From the NCBI GenBank assembly GCA_026745465.1, contig JACYXH010000343.1:808501-872500 (forward strand): a stretch of 64,000 bases of DNA, in the 5' to 3' direction. Shown in pieces: positions 40,841 to 54,900 of the stretch. Below the pieces are notes generated by a model that worked only from the letters and a program-made list of their open reading frames with translations, did no database searches and was not told the origin of the DNA. This DNA comes from Lota lota (taxonomy: Eukaryota; Chordata; Actinopteri; Gadiformes; Lotidae). Made by a program: the position numbers and the translations under genes. Numbering within the stretch: the first letter of the stretch is position 1; each line of letters begins with the position of its first letter.

Positions 40841-41209
40841 ACGTGATTGGTGCTCAAGATCAGGTCTTCTATATGATAATGAATGACACAGAAGAAGAAG
40901 GAGAGGAGATCAGAGTGACAGAAACCTGCGATGTGATAAGTGTCTCTAACAACATCTCTCACTGATGAGGTTTTTTGTTATTCTCCGATGGGTATCTGAA
41001 AGGATTATTGTAGTTTTATTTTTATAAGGGGTGGAAGGATTGTGTGTTGTTATTTATCGACTGGCTTCAAATGCAAATTGTCTTTGTTGTATAATGTTTG
41101 AGGTGATGAGGTGAACTCTCTCTATCCAGTGCTATAATATTAAAAGTAATCTCTTTTCCGTTAGATCTGTGCAGTTTTACAGCTTATCAACTACTGACTC
41201 CCTTTAAAT
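40841..41209. other. unique sequence
   Basis: Nothing recognised. Confidence 0.5.
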
Positions 41210-41345
41210 ATCCCTTTTCAACACTATACTATATTATACTACGACACTACTACACAATACTATACTTTATCATACAATTTTATCCTACTAGTCTTCAATA
41301 CTATTCTATAATACAATTCTACTATACAATTTATTTACTTATACT
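41210..41345. repeat. ACTAT-type cryptically simple tract
   Basis: ACACTATACTATATTATACT-like words, loosely periodic. Similar to the larger tract at 43700. Confidence 0.75.
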
Positions 41346-42722
41346 GTTCTTCTAAAAACAGTGTTTAACAAAACATTTAACATAAACTAATATCTCTCAA
41401 TAGTTGAATGTGCCTCCCTTGGTTAATATCCTTTACAAATAATAATGGACAGTTTGATTCCTTTATTTGAAATAAAATCGAATACTTACACATTTGAACA
41501 ATTCAATCAGCTCTAAGAGCACAGATTGAACAAAAATACATCATACATTTATTAGTGAAACCCTATAAAATTACCATTGGCTCAACAATATACGACAGTA
41601 AATTATCCAGTCCCTATGGATATGGAATGACAGCCCATGAAATGCCAGTTTGAATAGTGTAATTCATTTTTTCCTATGTCCCACACACACACACGCACAC
41701 ACAAACGCACACATTAAGGGAAAGCAATTAAAAAATACCTGCCTGACTTCATCCATGCCTGACTGTAGTATTTATGGCCACAGAAGTAAAAGCCTCTTCT
41801 ATTACAGGAGATGTTACTGAAACAATGCTCATGGGAATCATGTCTCAGCTCCACTTGTTTTATTTAAAGGAATGGCCTGTCGATTATATTCTGGATGTTA
41901 ACAATGAATTAGCACTGCTCTTATAAATAATACTACGTAATACTATAGTATAATTAAATAATAATAACGTACATGTTCCAGATGGTTGAAGGGTTTGATG
42001 TCCACATGCATTAGAATTAGAACAATTTATTTGCCAAAGTACAATTGTAAAAGGAATTAAATTTGCTGCAAACATTGCACATGCAGTGATCTGTCCATGA
42101 CATCACTACCTGCTTGTTTTTTTGTCTTATTTAAGTTACAACATTATTTTATATATATAACACAAGCACTGAAGTAGTTACTTAAAAATATAACTTGACA
42201 CTGAGATGGAAACAGACATTCCCAGAATCTCATCATAAAAATCAATATCAGAGAAAATCATTATCAATATCAATATCTCTGCTTTTTATATAGCATTAAT
42301 TAGTTTAAATATCTGTCTGTAATTTGTACTTCACTATTTAAATTTGGCTTTGCCTTGCCACAAAACCAGGGAGACTTTACCATATTAACATTAACACGAA
42401 TACAAATTAAAAATGTAAGTGACATATGGTAATGACATATTTAAAATGCTGATTAACTAATGTATTTTATACTTATGTTTTTAATATGAATCGGATCAAT
42501 GATCTTTGTAGAGCTATGTTTTAGCTGGGAAAACAAAATGGATGTTTCTGAGTTCTAGTGTGAAGGTGAAGTGTTCAAACTTTGAATTGACGCCACTTAA
42601 GAAGTGTTGAGGTCAAGTGACAGCTTTGCTGAACTTTGGATTGAAAGTAAGAAAGTAAAAGCTTCTTTTCACTTTAATTTGGAAAGTGAGTCAAAGGAAC
42701 GGGGGAACAAGCAGTGAGGACC
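41346..42722. other. unique AT-rich sequence
   Basis: A short CA tract at 41683-41710. No gene recognised. Confidence 0.5.
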
Positions 42723-42753
42723 TGACCTCTATGACCTCTCTGACCTCTGACCT
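42723..42753 (-). promoter_or_regulatory. cluster of four AGGTCA-type half-sites
   Basis: TGACCT, the complement of the nuclear-receptor half-site AGGTCA, starts at 42723, 42732, 42741 and 42748, all in the same orientation with spacers of 3, 3 and 1 bp (DR3, DR3, DR1). A plus-strand AGGTCA lies at 42610. This may simply be a short 9-bp tandem repeat, so binding is only a possibility. Confidence 0.3.
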
Positions 42754-42788
42754 CAAAGCCACCTCTGTGACCAAAGAGGTGGCTTTGA
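42753..42788. repeat. perfect hairpin, 14-bp arms
   Basis: TCAAAGCCACCTCT (42753-42766) and AGAGGTGGCTTTGA (42775-42788) are exact reverse complements around an 8-bp loop. It directly follows the TGACCT cluster. Confidence 0.95.
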
Positions 42789-43205
42789 TCCTGCTGCTGT
42801 GCTTATTTCGACAATATTTGTTTTAATTACAATTCAATTAGCACATCGTTATTCAAATTTAATTTTTAAAAAAATTCTTCGTTATAAGGCTTTTGTTGAC
42901 TTCATAAGCAGTACAAATGCTGTTCTTCTTCTTCTACTATAAGTAATTAACCATTTTATTTACTTAAAATGTATGCAAATGCTCTCTCTCGACCTAGAAA
43001 AGCTCAGGGTTTGAGAGGGAGCAAGTTCTCTCTGGGGGTAAGAATCACAAACAGACCCAAAATACTTTGGTCTCAGGTGAGGCTTTGAAAGGAGAATTAA
43101 TAGGCAGTGAAATGTAGAACTTTATCTTGTCCTGAATCCTGTGTAACCACATATTTATTAAGATGGAGAGGTCGTGCTCTCGCCTTCCATCCCTTTTCTC
43201 TCTGT

Positions 43206-43207
<2 letters not shown>
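42789..43207. other. unique sequence
   Basis: Nothing recognised. Confidence 0.5.
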
Positions 43208-43279
<72 letters not shown>

Positions 43280-43380
43280 ACATGCGGGTATGTGTGTCCT
43301 TGTGAATTTGTGTGTGTGTATATATGTGAGTGAGTGCATAATATGCAAGTGTGTGCACGCTTGTGTGTGTGTGTTAATGT

Positions 43381-43411
<31 letters not shown>

Positions 43412-43412
43412 C
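43208..43412. repeat. (GT)n microsatellite complex
   Basis: A pure 71-bp GT array at 43208-43278, then interrupted GT sequence and a second short array near 43381-43410. Confidence 0.97.
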
Positions 43413-43694
43413 TCGTGTGCTCGTGTTGTTTACCTGTACCGCGTGGCGTTGCAGTCCCAGAGGTTGGGCTGGTGGAGGGGAGGCAGAGGGCTGTGAAGTC
43501 TGCAGTGGGAACCTCGCGGTGCTGCTGAGAAGGTGTTGTTTTAGGAGACACATCTCTGGAGCTCTTGGCCTTTTCAACTTGCAGCACGCGGGCGTATTCA
43601 AACAGCGCTGTCACAAACTCCAGGGCTTTGGTTCTCCCAATCAGACCTTGGATCCAGTCTGCACCCATCCAATAGTGTAGCATAATAGGTCTGT
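43413..43694. other. unique sequence
   Basis: GC-richer than its surroundings. A minus-strand frame continues through the CA array (43045-43683) but its non-repetitive part is not recognised. Confidence 0.4.
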
Positions 43695-44085
43695 GTGTGC
43701 TCTGCTGCAGTGCTGTACTTAACTACTAAAGTACTATACCACAATGCTAAACTACTACACTATACTACTATATTATACTGCGCTACTGAACTCCTGACGC
43801 ACGATAATACTATAATATATTATACTGCTGAACTACTATACTTAACTACTATACGATTGGATAATATTACTACAATGCAACTATATTATACTATAATGTT
43901 AAACTACTTTACTTTATTACTATACTATGCTATTCTATACTACTGTATTATAATACAAAACATCTAGACCATATTATACTAAACTACTAATCTACAATAC
44001 TATACTAATATAATACACTACTACTATAATACAATACAACACTAAATTACAATAATATACTATAGCATCTTATACTGAAGTGTAT
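43695..44085. repeat. CTACTATA-type cryptically simple tract
   Basis: About 390 bp dominated by TACTA, ACTAT and ATACT words without a fixed period. AT-rich and clearly non-random. Confidence 0.85.
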
Positions 44086-44233
44086 TAAAGTGGGATTAAC
44101 AGCAGGCATGTGTAGGCATATCATTCATTATTAATGACTACTATTTAATAATAATGACTACTGAATAATAAAATAATAATGATACATTTTAAAGTTGGCT
44201 GAATCGTATTCTTGCTTCTAGATGCACGTGAGA

Positions 44234-44259
44234 CCCCCCCCCCCCCCCCCCCCCCCCCC
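44234..44259. repeat. C26 homopolymer
   Basis: Twenty-six C followed directly by seven A. Confidence 0.97.
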
Positions 44260-44420
44260 AAAAAAAGGTCTAAGTAAAGAATTGAATAGCCTTGTTAGCT
44301 GAAAAAAGCTAGGCTGCTGTTGCCACGGCGATCTAAGGTACCCACTGCTGTCGCTTTCACTTCACAAGCCAAGCCCAGGTTGAAACACAGAAAAACCTAA
44401 AGGGGTTAAGGCTGGGGTAG

Positions 44421-44492
44421 TTCACACACAAACACAAACATACACAGATGCACACACGCACCGACACATACTCACAGACACACAAACACACA
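44421..44492. repeat. imperfect CA-rich tract
   Basis: ACACA words interrupted by AAA, GATG, CCG and GAG. Confidence 0.85.
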
Positions 44493-44633
44493 GAGACAAC
44501 AATTATCCATCTAGTGACGTTGTAGAGCCACTGCCACTGTGGTCCATAACACATGAAACACACGCACACACACAGTTAGGTCACAGAGAGCCATATTGTT
44601 ACTTGAGTCATCACAAGTTATTATCACACTGTA

Positions 44634-44830
44634 GAGAGAGAGAAAGGGGGAGAGAGAAAAGGAGAGAGAAAGAGAGATGGTGGGAGCGAGGGAGACAGAC
44701 AGACAGAGAGAGAGAGAGTGAAAGGGGGAGAGAGAAAGAGAGAAAGTGGGAGAGAGAAAGGGAGAGAGAGAGAGATGGTGGGAGCGAGGGAGACAGACAG
44801 AGAGAGGGAGTGAGAGACTGAGAGGACGAA
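44634..44830. repeat. GA-rich array with 98-bp higher-order unit
   Basis: AGATGGTGGGAGCGAGGGAG followed by ACAGACAG occurs at 44675 and again at 44773, embedded in GAGAGA sequence. Arg-Glu strings are artefacts. Confidence 0.95.
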
Positions 44831-46823
<1,993 letters not shown>

Positions 46824-46905
46824 AGGACCCCTGTTTCACCACCGGGTGTGATGTTGATAAGCCATTTCAAAATGACAAATGTAGTGACAAAACCTCCGTC
46901 AGGAA
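46824..46905 (+). mobile_element. palindromic-type MITE, left end
   Basis: AGGACCCCTGTTTCACCACC followed by GGGTGTGATGTTGATAA matches the terminal part of the family at 29648. It may belong to the same insertion as 47281-47452, split by unrelated sequence. Confidence 0.55.
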
Positions 46906-47280
46906 TCACTCATGTCATAGATGTAACCGTTCACTGCGTAAAATGGTAACCCAATTTAGTTTGGCGGTATGGTTCCACTCTTTCCTGGTGCTGCCTGCCG
47001 TAGGATTCAAAGCATGACGTACAGACGTACAGATGTCAGAATACCAACAGCATACTAACATTTGACAACAGGGAGCACGACACAATCCCCCATGGGGTAC
47101 ATCAGCTATCTCAACCCATCGTATAGGCTGCATACAATACAGAGCAGAGCGCGGAATTCTGCTCAGCACACTTAACTTCTCAGAGCGAGTGTTTGAAATG
47201 GACGGTCTTAAATTGACCGCCTGTCAGTGTACTGGTGTTTGATTGGACCGCGTTAGCTGTCAGCTGACAGGGGGCACATG
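46906..47280. other. unique sequence between two MITE pieces
   Basis: It holds the 14-bp palindrome CTGTCAGCTGACAG at 47257-47270. No gene recognised. Confidence 0.5.
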
Positions 47281-47452
47281 ACTGGAGTGTCCTGTCAGAA
47301 CTAGCTACGCCCATAAATGGGAGTGTATGATGGACAGATCAGCCTACCAGCTTACCCAGTGAACCGTACCAACTTCTAGACCGATCTACCCATCATGCAT
47401 CTGTGTGGACACTCCCATTTGTGATGTCACTATAGGGTCAAGTAGATGCCCT
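47281..47452. mobile_element. palindromic-type MITE, central part
   Basis: AAATGGGAGTGT (47315-47326) and its exact reverse complement ACACTCCCATTT (47409-47420) flank a centre carrying TGATGGACAGATC on one side and CATCATGCATC on the other. GTGATGTCAC follows. This is the two-armed centre of the family at 29648 and 48601. Confidence 0.65.
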
Positions 47453-48167
47453 TTCATTCATTCATAGACGCAACAACCAACAGAATTGGTGGTATATGAT
47501 AAATATATATACGCTGCTTTGACAGCAAAGCAAGGTCAACGTTGGCCATGAAAAGAGAGTCACATCTAGGTTTGGGGGAATGGACTTGGAGCCAGAGCAA
47601 CAGACGGGGAACAAAACAGAACAAATGCAGTTTCAATGGTGGGAGATTGTCGCCATGTTTTCTAGATGATCCCTTGCTGTTCCTGTTCTGTTGTGACAGC
47701 TATTAGATTAGGTTAATCATTCAATATTTGTGTAATTTCCGACTCTTTGTCTCTGATTCACATCTGAGTGGTGTCTCAAAAATAGTAATAGGTTAGCTTT
47801 TTTTCTCTCTGTTTCTGTCTCTCTCTCTCTCTCTCTATGTTCTTTCGTCTTTTTTCTGTCTCTGCGTCTGTGTTCTGTAAAATGTATATTTAAATGTACG
47901 TATCGTTTGCACATGGGAGTGCACGCTGTGACACAAGCTTTGACATTAAAACCCTCTATTGAGAATTTTCAACAAACAAATATTACAAGAATGCAATAGA
48001 TCTCCTTTATATAAGGAATATGTCTCAACATAATCGTAATAACAATACTTGGACTTGTTAAGTGCAAGAAATAATTGCTAGAAACAGAGTAGAACAAACA
48101 TACAAACAAAACCCTTCAGAAACACATTTAACCTTTAAGAAAGAAAACTGAAAAGAGACCGATTGTG
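47453..48167. other. unique AT-rich sequence
   Basis: CT-rich patch at 47802-47836. Nothing else recognised. Confidence 0.5.
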
Positions 48168-48240
48168 TAGAATCGTAGAATCGTAGAATCGAAACAACAT
48201 TCTATTGTGTAGAATGTGCCTAATACAACACATTAGGCAC
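48168..48240. repeat. short GTAGAATC tandem repeat plus hairpin
   Basis: Three GTAGAATC units (48168-48191) are followed by a perfect 9-bp-arm hairpin, GTGCCTAAT at 48216-48224 with ATTAGGCAC at 48232-48240. Confidence 0.85.
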
Positions 48241-48600
48241 CGTGTAGAATAGTCACATTTTATCGCTTTAGCGATAACTAATTAACTCATTAACTAATTG
48301 GTGAACCATCTTTTTATTTCGGTGTACATCGCACTTTTAATTTAAAAACACATTTCAACTAACAGTATTCATAAGATCTATTGTGATTTATCCAACGATA
48401 ATGCAACTGTGAAAATCAGTTCCCGGAAAAAGAGAGCTTGTAGATTGATCAGCGCAATTAAAGCAGCAGCAAATGAAACACATACTAGGTATCATTCCAA
48501 TTCATCAATTTTCCTCCAACTTAACCTAATTAACAACCCCTTGAGCAAAGAATTCAGACTCCCATTCTCTTAAAAATACCCCTTTTGTGGGACTAATTAG
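48241..48600. other. unique AT-rich sequence
   Basis: Nothing recognised. Confidence 0.5.
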
Positions 48601-48730
48601 AGTGTCCACAAGTGGGGCGGACACTCCTTCTGTGATGTCACAAGTGGATGGATTTTGAAATGGCTACTTGAAAACTGTCACGACTGATGGACATCCCACC
48701 ATGGGGTTGAAAACAGGGGGCCTCTTTAAG
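48601..48730 (+). mobile_element. palindromic-type MITE, right part
   Basis: GGACACTCCTTCTGTGATGT then CACAAGTGG, later CCCACCATGGGG and AACAGGGGGCCTCTTTAA, corresponds to the inverted right half of the family, ending in the complement of the GGGCCCC-type terminus. Confidence 0.6.
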
Positions 48731-48904
48731 TGACAAATGTGTGAGGCCTCAGGACCCTGATCGCACGTGACACACCCCACATATGAACAAGCCGCGGTAA
48801 TCACAGAAACAGACCCACACTGGGCCCTGCTTCAACGGAAAAACCAAGTCGATACCTGTCAGCAGCAGCCATCACATCCCACAGCTCAGGCCTGCCTCCC
48901 TCCT
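48731..48904. other. unique sequence
   Basis: Nothing recognised. Confidence 0.5.
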
Positions 48905-48984
48905 ATGCACCCACCCTCCACCCTTCCTCCACCCACCCTCCACCCTACCTCCACCCATCCACCACCCTTCCTCCACCCTTCAGC
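48905..48984. repeat. CCACCCTCC-type short minisatellite
   Basis: CCACCCTCC and CCACCCTTCCT words in tandem, similar in composition to the array at 23325. Confidence 0.88.
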
Positions 48985-49628
48985 AGATCTGTCAATATGC
49001 CTCCGGCTTTGCGTCATCAGCATTGCTCCATGTCAGCAGTCACTCTTTTTTTTTGGGGTAGCGTATATGAACCGTGCCAAATGTTTTCCTCTCTCTCTCT
49101 CTATGCCTGCCTGCTTTATACCCGCCTTTTTACACAACATTCTACCAGAAAATCGAAGACGCACGGAAAGAACAAATGTTGATTAGAAAGAGAGCATGAG
49201 CTTTTCCTTTGCACGGGTCTTAAGAGGCTTGCGGTAAATAAATGTGATTACTGTTATTAAAGACGTTGTTTCTGGGAATATTAGAATCCTATAGGTCATT
49301 GGTTGCCAATTGCCTGCATGTCGATTATTTAATTTCAAATAAAAAGCAGGCAACTTGGTACAACGTTGTATATGTTGCTGAGATGCTCGATAGACAACTT
49401 CATAAAACATACTTACATATAGTTGAAGACACATTATTAGTCTTCCTTTCAAGAAGGGATTTGTGCACAGTGATCAATACGTATTACTGAATATGTAATG
49501 AATATGTTTGGTAGGTAACACGACATGATTTAACCTGCTTTCCTCCTCACGCTAATACACAAGCCATTCTTTCATCCATGCAGTAGCAAAATGTTAGGTA
49601 CCATTTAAAATTGTCAGCCAATATTCTC
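48985..49628. other. unique sequence
   Basis: Nothing recognised. Confidence 0.5.
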
Positions 49629-50191
49629 ACTCACTCTCTCTCTCTCTCTCCATGTCTCTCTCTCTCCATGTCTCTCTCTCTCTCTCTCCATGTCTCTCTC
49701 TCTCCATGTCTCTCTCTCCATGTCTCTCTCTCTCCATGTCTTTCTCTCTCCATGTCTCTCTCTCTCTCTCTCCATGTCTCTCTCTCTCCATGTCTCTCTC
49801 TCTCTCCATGTCTCTCTCTCTCCATGTCTCTCTCTCTCTCTCTCCATGTCTCTCTCTCTCCATGTCTCTCTCTCTCTCTCTCCATGTCTCTCTCTCTCTC
49901 TCTCTCCATGTCTCTCTCTCTCTCTCTCTCCATGTCTCTCTCTCTCTCTCTCCATGTCTCTCTCTCTCCATGTCTCTCTCTCTCCATGTCTCTCTCTCTC
50001 TCTCCATGTCTCTCTCGCTCTCTCTCCATGTCTCTCTCTCTCTCCATGTCTCTCTCTCTCTCTCTCCATGTCTCTCTCTCTCTCTCCATGTCTCTCTCTC
50101 TCCATGTCTCTCTCTCTCTCTCCATGTCTCTCTCTCTCTCTCTCCATGTCTCTCTCTCTCTCTCTCTCCATGTCTCTCTCTCTCTCTCATG
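49629..50191. repeat. (TC)nCATG minisatellite
   Basis: Twenty-eight CCATG words are separated by TC arrays of varying length, so spacing runs from about 14 to 24 bp and is always even. All three plus frames read Ser-Leu-His/Met-Ser and all three minus frames read Met-Glu-Arg/His-Gly-Glu for up to 237 codons. These are artefacts of a stop-free repeat. Confidence 0.98.
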
Positions 50192-50291
50192 CTTTAAAGA
50201 CTGCTGCGCTCTCTACCTTTGGGGATCTTTAATTACATTTCAACATTTGAGAGTTTTTTTTCTCCGCCTCTTTAAATACTGTTTTAAGGTC
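50192..50291. other. unique spacer
   Basis: Nothing recognised. Confidence 0.5.
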
Positions 50292-50421
50292 AGCGTAGAC
50301 ATACAGCGTAGACATACAGCGTAGACATACAGCGTAGACATACAGCGTAGACATACAGCGTAGACATACAGCGTAGACATACAGCGTAGACATACAGCGT
50401 AGACATACAGCGTAGACATAC
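50292..50421. repeat. perfect 13-bp x 10 tandem repeat
   Basis: Ten exact head-to-tail copies of AGCGTAGACATAC (130 bp), with no substitution. It is not a CRISPR array because there are no spacers. Confidence 0.99.
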
Positions 50422-50620
50422 AGATAATGGGATGTGACTCCGCCAAACAGGACGAGTGACAGGCCCCCGCTTCAAAGCCTATGATGGAATAAATCCTGCA
50501 TGCTGCGTTCTCCCAAAGACCAATCATTTCCTCCAGTTCTCTTTTAAACAGAAAGATTCACACATCCCTTCTGCAGTACAGTCTGTGCTCTGTGTGTTTT
50601 GTGGTGGAGACCTTCGTCTG
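50422..50620. other. unique spacer
   Basis: Nothing recognised. Confidence 0.5.
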
Positions 50621-50646
50621 TGTGTGTGTGTGTGTGCATGTGTGCG

Positions 50647-50697
<51 letters not shown>

Positions 50698-50704
50698 GTG
50701 TGTG
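50621..50704. repeat. (GT)n microsatellite with GC interruptions
   Basis: GT array interrupted by CATG and TGCG. Confidence 0.97.
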
Positions 50705-52378
<1,674 letters not shown>

Positions 52379-52384
52379 CTTCCA

Positions 52385-53600
52385 CCCTAGAGGTGTCCCT
52401 CAAGGGTAAATTCTGGGACCAGTGCTATTCCCTATGCGAGTTGTCACATCTGCAGGGACATTGTATGTAATGTAATGTATGTCCTCCTCCTCTGTGTTGT
52501 GTGGAGGATACAGAGCTATATTAAAATAGCTTTTAACATCTAACTCCCCTCGCCTCTATTTCCCTCTTTTGTAGATGCTTTAAAATGCTTTATGCAATGT
52601 TTTATTAATATTAAGTTTTGTTTTCATGCCTGGAGTTTGTTTTTATCATTATTGTAATATTGTCCAAATAGACCCATTGGCTACAGTGCCCCTCAAGGGT
52701 CAATTCTGGGACCAATGCTATTCTCTCTGCTCCTTCTTTGGGAAATCGCCTACGGGGACAATGCAAGTCCCCTCCCTCCTCAGGGTTATGTGAATGATTC
52801 ACAGCTCTGTCTCCCAAAGTACACCCTGTGACCAGGTTAGCTGCTGACACGCATGACAAGCATCTCTCTGAATCATCAAATACTAGGACGTCAGCAGACT
52901 TTTTCAGCTTAATGAGGCAAAAAAACTGACGCAATTGGAATCCGTCCTCTCTTAACTAGACCTCCCCATCATCGATGGGTCTTGCCGAATTATCCGCTGC
53001 AATTTTGAGTGCACAGCCAGACACCCCAAGTGTCCTGTTTTATTTTTAACAAGAACTCCTGAGCCCGATGTACAAAAAGTTGTCCCATCTTGTCTTTTCG
53101 GTGTTTTTTTTTTTGCTCACTAAGCTTATTTAGTTACAGTTTAAGCCGTTTTCATATTTAGTCTGCTGATTCAGAGTGTGCAATACATTCCTACTTTAGC
53201 CTCCTCTCGCCTTGACTACTGTAATTCCCTGTATACCTGCCGCGACCACAAATCCACCCTCTGCCTGCAGACTGCTTCAGCGTGCTGCAACATGCAACAT
53301 CCAATGTGAACATATGGCGCCCCGCTAGGTCCTGTTTGCACTGCCTGTCACTTTGAGGATTGATTTTAGACACATTATTGCAATAACATTTGAGCCCAGA
53401 CTTGTTCTTAAATCCCCTCCCTCATATCTCAGAGCTTTTACACCCCTCCCTTCCCTATGAGCCAGGTTGCAGCCTTTCAACTCCTCTGGCAAGCCCCATT
53501 GGCTGTCCATTTCCGTCTCTCTAGGCTTAAGCCCAGAGGGAGGATAGGGTTTCCAGCTCCAACACTCTGGGACTGAGACCCATCTGTCTTCCTCTACAAT
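52385..53600 (+). mobile_element. decayed LINE, L2/CR1-type reverse transcriptase
   Basis: Non-LTR reverse transcriptase landmarks occur in order on the plus strand. PQGSILGPMLFSL (at 52691-52729) is followed by a worn YADDTQLY region near 52787, QLNEAKK near 52905, a CNSL word in RLDYCNSLYT (53210-53240), and a worn C-terminal part (ISELLHP near 53430). A second, earlier copy of the PQG-box segment lies at 52393-52430, with its own EDTELY-like word near 52510, 293 bp upstream and 3 mismatches in 38 bp. The first copy has a stop in place of Ser. Endonuclease and ORF1 are absent. Several frame breaks make it non-functional. Confidence 0.8.
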
Positions 53601-54779
53601 TTGTTCCGCTTCTTATGGAAACAGACATCTCATCGAAATACGTTATTTTGCGTTTCAGGGTTTTGCCCATGTACCGTTTAATATTTGCTTTTGCGTTAGG
53701 TATTGTTAACTCTAACGCTGTGTACTCTTAATGATTATGCACAATATATTTTTATAGTGATTTTTCTTTATTCCGTAAGTGCTTTATGCTATTTATTTCA
53801 CCCCTATACCATTGTCATCATCAGGCACATGACATATAATGGTTCGTAATATTCAATACAAAAAAATTGCAATAGTCCATGTTACACTATTATTAGGATT
53901 ATTTTAGTGTAGCATTTCTTTCTGGCGCCTTCTTTACATCTTAACACACAGGCAGAGAGGTGAAAAGAGACCAAATACTTGTGAAGCAGAGTGCGTTGCA
54001 GATTCATCAAAACAGTGAATCGACTGAGTAATTGATCAGGATTTTCCTTGGCTGCGAGCAAGGTCTTTAATTATGGCTGACACAAAGTAGGGCCATGTCT
54101 CTTTAAGACATGTTAAATAATGTAATCGCCATTGAACAAGCAATTATCTTGAGCTAGGGAATTTATGTAAAATAACAACACCATTTTGTATTAATGGCTA
54201 AGTAGATACGAAAAGGATGGTAGCTGGAAAAAAAGGGTTATTGTGCAATGTATTTATTGTAATGTATTTAAACATTTATTAAATTAAATTTGTATTATGA
54301 TGGTTGTGCGATGATTATTGCCAAACAAACTATATAACTTAACAAGATATTAGGCTTTCATCTGCTTTCAAGGTTTTAAAGATCGCAGTGAAAAGGACAG
54401 GACATCTTGTTTTCTGTTTGCTGAATGACATGTTGCCCTGCTTTCTCACTTCTTCTTCATGTCTAGTTATCACTGTGAAAGGACCAGCCTTCGGCAGCTC
54501 ACAATAGAGAGCCAGGTCTATTGAATATCAAACCCACCCTATGTCATCATGAGCCAACTTTCACCCTGACTCAGTGAGTTTGATGAATCCTGGGTCGTGT
54601 TTTCTGTAGATATACTTTTGGTCACGTTACTGCAGAAAGTGCAGTAATGTGCAGGAGTGTTTTGAACAAAAGCTGATAGACTCACCACTTACACTCTACT
54701 TTAATTATGTAGGAAACCCGACGTACAGACAGATAATACATTTACAGATTGTGTGCTGTGGTCCACTTCTATCTTTCAG
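53601..54779. other. unique AT-rich sequence
   Basis: A T11 run near 53104 lies within the LINE. Nothing else recognised here. Confidence 0.5.
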
Positions 54780-54900
54780 ATTACGCTAAAAAGGAGGGCA
54801 AAAGATTCGAGCTTGAACCCCAATGGATGCAGTTTGCCTGTAGGCATTTCTGAACGGGTCTGCTAAATCACCAAATAGTAAAATAGTAAATGGCTAAATG
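54780..54900 (+). mobile_element. tRNA-derived SINE
   Basis: The box-B-like GATTCGAGCTTGAACCCCAA then TGGATGCAG leads through CCTGTAGGCATTTCTGA to GGGTCTGCTAAATCACCAAA and TAGTAAAATAGTAAATGG. Same family as the minus-strand pieces at 18801 and 27693. Confidence 0.65.

Noticed and set aside
49611-50324. Overlapping long frames on both strands reading Ser-Leu-His or Arg-Glu-Met
   Set aside because: Direct translation of the (TC)nCATG repeat.
50292-50421. Regular short repeat that might suggest a CRISPR array
   Set aside because: Units are directly adjacent with no spacers, and the window is vertebrate-like.
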